NCBI GenBank assembly: GCA_964537285.1
Contig: CAZHZT010000076.1
Span: forward strand, 1-27,521
Source of the DNA: CAZHZT01 sp964537285
GTDB taxonomy: Bacteria > Bacteroidota > Bacteroidia > Chitinophagales > Saprospiraceae
Reading direction: 5' to 3'
Length of the DNA: 27,521 nt
The position numbers and the translations under genes were made by a program. The notes below the pieces were generated by a model. That model ran no database searches and was not told the origin of the DNA. It saw only the letters and a program-made list of their open reading frames with translations. Of this stretch, positions 23,518 to 27,521 are shown in pieces; the first letter of the stretch is position 1; every line of letters begins with the position of its first letter.

Positions 23518-24279
23518 ATGCAAATTATTTCTTACAACGTCAATGGTATCCGCGCCGCAGTGAAGAAAGGCTTATGGGAATGGATCGGAGGTAACGACTT
23601 CGATATTATATGCATTCAGGAAAGTAAAATGCAAAAGGGGCAGTTAGATACCAACCCCTTAGAAGAAATGGGGTACAGCCATTTCTGGCACGATGCAGAG
23701 AAAAAAGGATACAGTGGTGTAGGCACTTTTACAAGGAAACAGCCTGATCAGGTGATAGAGGGATGCGGTATAGAAAAATACGATAGAGAGGGCCGAATAT
23801 TAAGAACGGACTTCGATGACTGGACGCTCCTTAATTGCTACTTCCCTTCCGGAACAAGTGGTGACGAGCGCCAGGCTTTTAAAATGGAATTCCTGGATGA
23901 CTTTTTCAAATGGATAGAAGAACTGAAAAAGGAACGCCCTAAATTAATCATCGTTGGAGATTACAATATTGCTCACCAGGAAATAGATATTCACGATCCG
24001 GTGCGCAATAAGAAAAGCTCTGGTTTTCTTCCCGAAGAGCGCGAATGGATGACCAAATGGTTTGATTCGGGCTTTGTAGATGCTTACAGGCATCTAAATC
24101 CGGAAAAAGTGGAATACAGCTGGTGGAGCTACCGAGCTAGCGCAAGAGCAAATAATAAGGGCTGGCGCATTGATTATCAATCCGTAACGGAGAACCTGGC
24201 ACCACAATTGAAGCACGCAGGGCAATTGACGGATGTGGTGCATTCAGATCATTGCCCGGTGTTTTTGGAGTTGGAGTAA
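23518..24279 (+). CDS. xth: Exodeoxyribonuclease III (AP endonuclease)
   Basis: A 253-residue DNA repair enzyme of the exonuclease III/ExoA family that cuts at abasic sites and removes 3' blocks. Conserved catalytic residues are Asn7 in SYNVNGIRAA, Glu35 in CIQESK (metal), Asp148 and Asn150 in VGDYNIAH, and Asp244-His245 in SDHCP. The length is typical. The start ATG is directly at 23518, 24 bp after the palindrome. No operon partner is evident on either side. Confidence 0.94.
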   Translation: MQIISYNVNGIRAAVKKGLWEWIGGNDFDIICIQESKMQKGQLDTNPLEEMGYSHFWHDAEKKGYSGVGTFTRKQPDQVIEGCGIEKYDREGRILRTDFDDWTLLNCYFPSGTSGDERQAFKMEFLDDFFKWIEELKKERPKLIIVGDYNIAHQEIDIHDPVRNKKSSGFLPEEREWMTKWFDSGFVDAYRHLNPEKVEYSWWSYRASARANNKGWRIDYQSVTENLAPQLKHAGQLTDVVHSDHCPVFLELE

Positions 24280-24338
24280 ATTTCATATAAAAAAGAGGTG
24301 ATATTTCTGATATTTGATACTAAAAGAACTCCTTCATC

Positions 24339-25760
24339 ATGCGAAACCTCGACCAACTCAAAACTCAGCTCCGCGAACGCCTACCTAAGGAAGGCATTAG
24401 TGCTATCATAAAATCCTTGAAGGAGGTCTTGCCGGAAAGTGCTTCAAAGCGCAAATTATTGTTACAGCTTGAAGCTGATTACAAGAGTCTTAAAATCAAG
24501 ATCATCGAAGGCATAATCAGTGATCAGGATGTTACGCTGGAAACCAATAAGGTACGTAGCCGACTCTTTGATTTTATAGAAAGCCTGGAAGCTGCTGATT
24601 TTGATCGCCAAACCAAACGCTCTCAATTCTCCGCAGATCAAAAGGTTAAGCGTGGGCATGTGTTGTATATCATTCCCAAGCGGATGCAACTTAATAAGGA
24701 CACTCACTGCCTTATTCGCATAGCTTTTGAGAAAGCACAGCTGGTTGAAGACCTTGATTTGGATGAAGATACACAGTTTCGCCTGAATGTACGCATCTCT
24801 GATTACATGAAGGTAGAGATTGTCGATCCGGCCACAAATCCTGCTTTTAAGATTCGTTGTATTAGCGAGGCTGTACAATTTATTGATGAAGATGAGTCAA
24901 CGGAGTGGCGTTTTACTGTTCGTCCATTAGTATCAGGCGAGCACTTGTTACTACTAAAGGTAACTATCATGCCGGTAATTGATGGAGAGGCTCGGGTTCG
25001 GGAGCGCACACTCGAAGAAAGTGTGGTTATCGTTGCTGGGCCAATACCGGAAGAAAAGGTCGAACTTAAAGAGATGGAGGAGAGCTTCGAAATTGCTCAA
25101 TCATTAGACTCCTTTATACCGAAAAAAGGGTTAACGGGAATCCGCAAGGTAGCCCAGCCATTGGCTGTTTTACTCCTTTTCATCATTAGCTTCAGTGCTA
25201 CTTATGCTTTTGTTCCACCCTTCCGAAATGAAATTGACTGGCAGGTTACGGATACTTTTTATCAAAATAAAGAAGCCTACGCTAAATATATTGAAAAACA
25301 TCCGGAGAGTCGCCGTAAAGAAAAGGCGACCTTCCGCAAAGCGGAAGTTCAGGAAAACCCAGGAGCTTATCAGGAGTATTTTGAGAAATATGATACAGTA
25401 GGAAAGTTTGCTGGTGAGGCAACTTGGAATGTTGCAAAGTTGACAGGAGTCCCTGAGGTGTATCGTTTGTACTTAGAACGTTACGAAAATGGACCGTTTG
25501 TTGATGAAGCAAAAGAAAAATTAAAAACTATCGAACCTAAGCTATGGGAGGTCGTCTTAGAGAAAAGAAACTTTCCGGAGTTGATGAGGTATTTAGAATT
25601 GTTTCCGGAAAAGAGGAATACAGAGGCTGTAGGAAAGCTTTTAAGAGATGAGAAAATTTGGAACCAGGGTTTAGGGGATTATCAGAGTTTTCAAGGGGCT
25701 GAGAAGTTAAAAGGGGAATTGCCTGGTTTAGGGATTGAAGAAACCAAAAAAATTGGATGA
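24339..25760 (+). CDS. EAD-like membrane protein, N-terminal part of a split gene
   Basis: A 473-residue product. Residues 1-90 are helical and end LETNKVRSRLFDFIESL, resembling the effector-associated domains (EAD11-like, from memory) that tether proteins of NTPase-dependent conflict systems. About 105-240 is a beta-rich domain (HVLYIIPKRMQLNKDTHCLI, then STEWRFTVRPLVSGEHLLLL) that I have seen with EAD in Bacteroidota. A membrane helix lies at about 271-292 (LAVLLLFIISFSATYAFVP). Then come degenerate helical repeats of the type Y-x-x-Y-L-E (AYQEYFEKYD, VYRLYLERYENGPFVDEA, LMRYLELFP). The frame ends at TGA 25758 right after an A7 run, while the repeat pattern continues in the next frame (VYERFLESF). 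Dropping one A gives a continuous protein. No STAND NTPase or caspase is in this window. Confidence 0.65.
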   Translation: MRNLDQLKTQLRERLPKEGISAIIKSLKEVLPESASKRKLLLQLEADYKSLKIKIIEGIISDQDVTLETNKVRSRLFDFIESLEAADFDRQTKRSQFSADQKVKRGHVLYIIPKRMQLNKDTHCLIRIAFEKAQLVEDLDLDEDTQFRLNVRISDYMKVEIVDPATNPAFKIRCISEAVQFIDEDESTEWRFTVRPLVSGEHLLLLKVTIMPVIDGEARVRERTLEESVVIVAGPIPEEKVELKEMEESFEIAQSLDSFIPKKGLTGIRKVAQPLAVLLLFIISFSATYAFVPPFRNEIDWQVTDTFYQNKEAYAKYIEKHPESRRKEKATFRKAEVQENPGAYQEYFEKYDTVGKFAGEATWNVAKLTGVPEVYRLYLERYENGPFVDEAKEKLKTIEPKLWEVVLEKRNFPELMRYLELFPEKRNTEAVGKLLRDEKIWNQGLGDYQSFQGAEKLKGELPGLGIEETKKIG

Positions 25761-26538
25761 ATGGGTGTTTAAAGTGATTAAAGAGGAAGATGATCTTGAG
25801 GTATATGAGCGATTTTTAGAAAGTTTTAAAGAAAGTGACAAGGTACCGGTAGTTGAAGAACTCTTGAAGGAGAAAGAAAAATCTATTGAAAGTGTAATTA
25901 AGATTGAGAAAGATTCTACCCAAGTTCAAGAGAGTGATAGTATTAGTGTTCAAAAGGTACCTGATGAGTATGTATCTGATCTTTCAAATAATATAAGTAA
26001 TGTGGATAAAGCTAAAAAAGAAGATAATAAAACTGTTTATGGAGAAAGTGGTGAAGACTTAATTGATCTGAGAGACGATCGTCGATATAAAACCGTAATT
26101 ATTGGTGATCAAACATGGATGGCAGAAAATCTCAATTTTAAGACGAATGGCTCCTGGTGTTACAAAGGCAAAAATAAAAATTGTGAAAAATATGGCCGAT
26201 TGTATACATGGGATGCAGCAAAAATGGCTTGCCCCTTGGGTTGGCATTTACCTACCGATTCAGAGTGGAAGCAATTAATAGAAATGGCTGGAGGAGAGAA
26301 AAAAGGATATTTAAAATTAATTAAAGGAGGCGATTGGAAATTTAATGCGCTGCTCGGTGGCTACCGCGATACTGATGGTTCCTTTGGGCTTCTCGAAGAA
26401 AGCGGCAGCTATTGATCCGCTACAGAGGGCGGAGAAGACGAAGCTTACGACTTCAATTTTGCTATCATTGGCCAGAGGCTGTTTCGGTACAATTACGATC
26501 AGGGCCTTGGCTTATCTGTGCGTTGTCTCCAGGATTAA
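25735..26538 (+). pseudogene. FISUMP-domain C-terminal part, frameshifted and stop-interrupted
   Basis: This frame continues the preceding gene. After one more helical repeat and a charged linker, residues from about 26080 form a FISUMP (Fibrobacter succinogenes major paralogous) domain: IIGDQTWMAENLNF, YGRLYTWDAA, CPLGWHLPTDSEWKQLIEMA and GGYRDTDGSF. A TGA at 26413-26415 interrupts it, but the same frame goes on with SATEGGEDEAYDFNF and ends LSVRCLQD at TAA 26536, the normal family ending. The family consensus at the stop is YWSSTE, so TGA stands exactly where TGG (Trp) is expected. A start at 25735 would be a TTG inside the upstream gene and is not convincing. Two lesions in one gene suggest decay, unless both come from sequencing errors. 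Confidence 0.7.
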
Positions 26539-26602
26539 TTATTTCTATTTGGTTATTTGCCCGAACGAAGAATTCGCAAAACGGATTTTGCGGAAGTTTT
26601 GA

Positions 26603-26710
26603 CGAAGGCTTTAGCCTTCGCTGAACGCGGAAAAACCACGATTAGAAAACCTTGAAGCCCCCTATTTAATCGTGGTCAATCCTAGCGAATCCTTTTCAAT
26701 CGTGGTCAAT
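26603..26710. repeat. Hairpins and 13-bp direct repeat between FISUMP and nfu
   Basis: CGAAGGCTTTAGCCTTCG at 26603-26620 is a perfect 9-bp hairpin. ACCACGATTA (26635-26644) pairs with TAATCGTGGT (26677-26686). AATCGTGGTCAAT occurs at 26678-26690 and again at 26698-26710. The region lies between two convergent genes and probably ends transcription from both. Confidence 0.5.
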
Positions 26711-26727
26711 TCTGGTCTCAAGGGAAT

Positions 26728-27339
26728 CTACCCCATCTCCGATACCACCTCTTTCACCTGTGGGATCATATGCTTCAACAAATGCTCAATGCCATTCTTA
26801 AGTGTGATCGTAGAAGACGGACATCCGCTGCAAGCACCCTGAAGAATCAAGGTAACAATACCTTCGTTGAAAGATTTAAACACAATATTTCCGCCATCGC
26901 CCTGAACCGCCGGCTTGATACGCTCATCAATAATCGCTTTGATGCGCTCTACGATTTCTGATTCTTCCTCCGAATAATCATGGCTTTCCTGGCGCGCTTC
27001 TTCGATTTTTTCCATGGCTTCCGCGAAGCCTTCATTTACGATAGTCTCACCAGATTCAATATATTCCTTGATGAACTGCTTGAGTTTAAGCATGATATCT
27101 TCCCAGGCGTAATTGAACTCTTTAGTAATGGTAACAAAACCACTACTGATATATACTCCTTTCACATAAGGCAGCTCAAATAATGCCGAAGCTAAAGGCG
27201 ACCACTCGTTGGCTAGCTCTGCTTCTCTAAAATCGGCCATACCTCTGTAGAGGATGCGGTTGGTAACATATTTTAGAGACTCCGGATTGGGTGTTTGCTC
27301 GGTGTAGAGCATTACGGGTATTTTCGCTGTTGTGTCCAT
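26728..27339 (-). CDS. Nfu-type iron-sulfur cluster carrier
   Basis: A 203-residue protein that receives and delivers Fe-S clusters in the cytoplasm. The N-terminal Nfu domain (about 8-95) begins YTEQTPNPESLKYVTNRIL, as in the Nfu_N family, and the C-terminal NifU-like domain (about 128-203) holds the cluster-binding pair in CSGCPSS (Cys170, Cys173) after VQGDGGNIVF. A charged linker joins them. This is the layout of eukaryotic NFU1 and of many Bacteroidota proteins, different from E. coli NfuA, whose N-terminus is A-type-like. No SUF genes are adjacent. It is convergent with the broken FISUMP gene. Confidence 0.9.
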   Translation of the reverse strand: MDTTAKIPVMLYTEQTPNPESLKYVTNRILYRGMADFREAELANEWSPLASALFELPYVKGVYISSGFVTITKEFNYAWEDIMLKLKQFIKEYIESGETIVNEGFAEAMEKIEEARQESHDYSEEESEIVERIKAIIDERIKPAVQGDGGNIVFKSFNEGIVTLILQGACSGCPSSTITLKNGIEHLLKHMIPQVKEVVSEMG

Positions 27340-27470
27340 GTATCTTTTATTTAGATTTATTCTACGTTGTCTGATAATAACACTAAATTAAGCGATATGT
27401 TTTAATGGAGAAGTGCAATTGCATTTTAAATTTGTTACCGAATGTGAGCGTTGACTTTGGAACAAATTTC

Positions 27471-27521
27471 GTTCTTTGACAAATTGTGTGGAACTTCAAA
27501 ATGATAAGCCTTGAATGCCCT
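27471..27521. repeat. TTCTTTGACA palindromic repeat, copy cut by the window end
   Basis: GTTCTTTGACAAATTGTGTG, then GGAACTTCAAAATGATAAGCC and TTGAATGCCCT, match the left half of the copies at 17359-17468 and 20436-20543. The element continues past the end of the window. Confidence 0.75.

Noticed and set aside
26413..26538. TGA read as Trp by a changed genetic code
   Set aside because: TGA ends the response regulator gene normally and Trp is encoded by TGG throughout; a local mutation is simpler.

Overview
The window looks like a chromosomal segment of a Bacteroidota bacterium, most likely from the Saprospiria/Cytophagia side of the phylum. This is inferred from the base composition (roughly 40% GC), the general lack of strong Shine-Dalgarno sites, one promoter of the TAnnTTTG type, and family content: DUF4369-like/TlpA thioredoxin, OmpA with TPR and PD40 propeller, RHS tips with a Bacteroidota-type core, a FISUMP domain, type II glutamine synthetase, and NarL-type two-component pairs. 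No rRNA, tRNA, CRISPR array, transposase or phage gene was seen.

Layout. Positions 1-2230 are an accessory patch: GC-rich hairpin-bearing non-coding DNA, then two orphan RHS core/tip cassettes. The first carries a predicted clan-CD (caspase-like) cysteine peptidase tip and a secreted small protein that could be its immunity partner. 2232-7281 holds an OmpA/PD40/TPR envelope protein, a TlpA-type thioredoxin lipid-envelope enzyme, a VanX-type D,D-dipeptidase lipoprotein and RecX. 7478-9289 is a tandem pair of MscS channels, the first broken by a single-base frameshift. 9491-12708 pairs a eukaryote-like glutaminase (EF-hand-like region, glutaminase, ankyrin) with a eukaryote-type glutamine synthetase, so both directions of the glutamine/glutamate step lie side by side. 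13102-17939 is a tight operon-like run: sensor kinase, LuxR-type regulator, ABC ATPase, FtsX-like permease with a long His/Glu-rich loop, and a DUF3299-like exported protein. I infer a metal-related (perhaps zinc) transport system. 18157-22517 holds a TPR protein, a prohibitin-like lipoprotein, a small exported protein and NADP-type isocitrate dehydrogenase. 22707-24279 has an LCIB-like carbonic anhydrase candidate and exonuclease III. 24339-26538 encodes an EAD-like/transmembrane/FISUMP protein split by a homopolymer frameshift and an in-frame stop at a conserved Trp. The window ends with an Nfu-type iron-sulfur carrier and a cut repeat copy.

Intergenic DNA is unusually rich in palindromic elements. 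I see at least three MITE-like families: a TTCTTTGACA-ended palindromic repeat with six copies, a family ending near ACTCTGGA with one copy interrupted by a nested element, and an element with GTCTCATAAGTA ends. There are also inverted arrays of 7-bp units and two near-perfect 66-74 bp palindromes.

Best candidates for something new are the RHS peptidase/immunity pair, the His-loop ABC operon, the EAD-FISUMP protein and the bacterial LCIB homologue. All functional statements come from reading motifs by eye; no database search was run.
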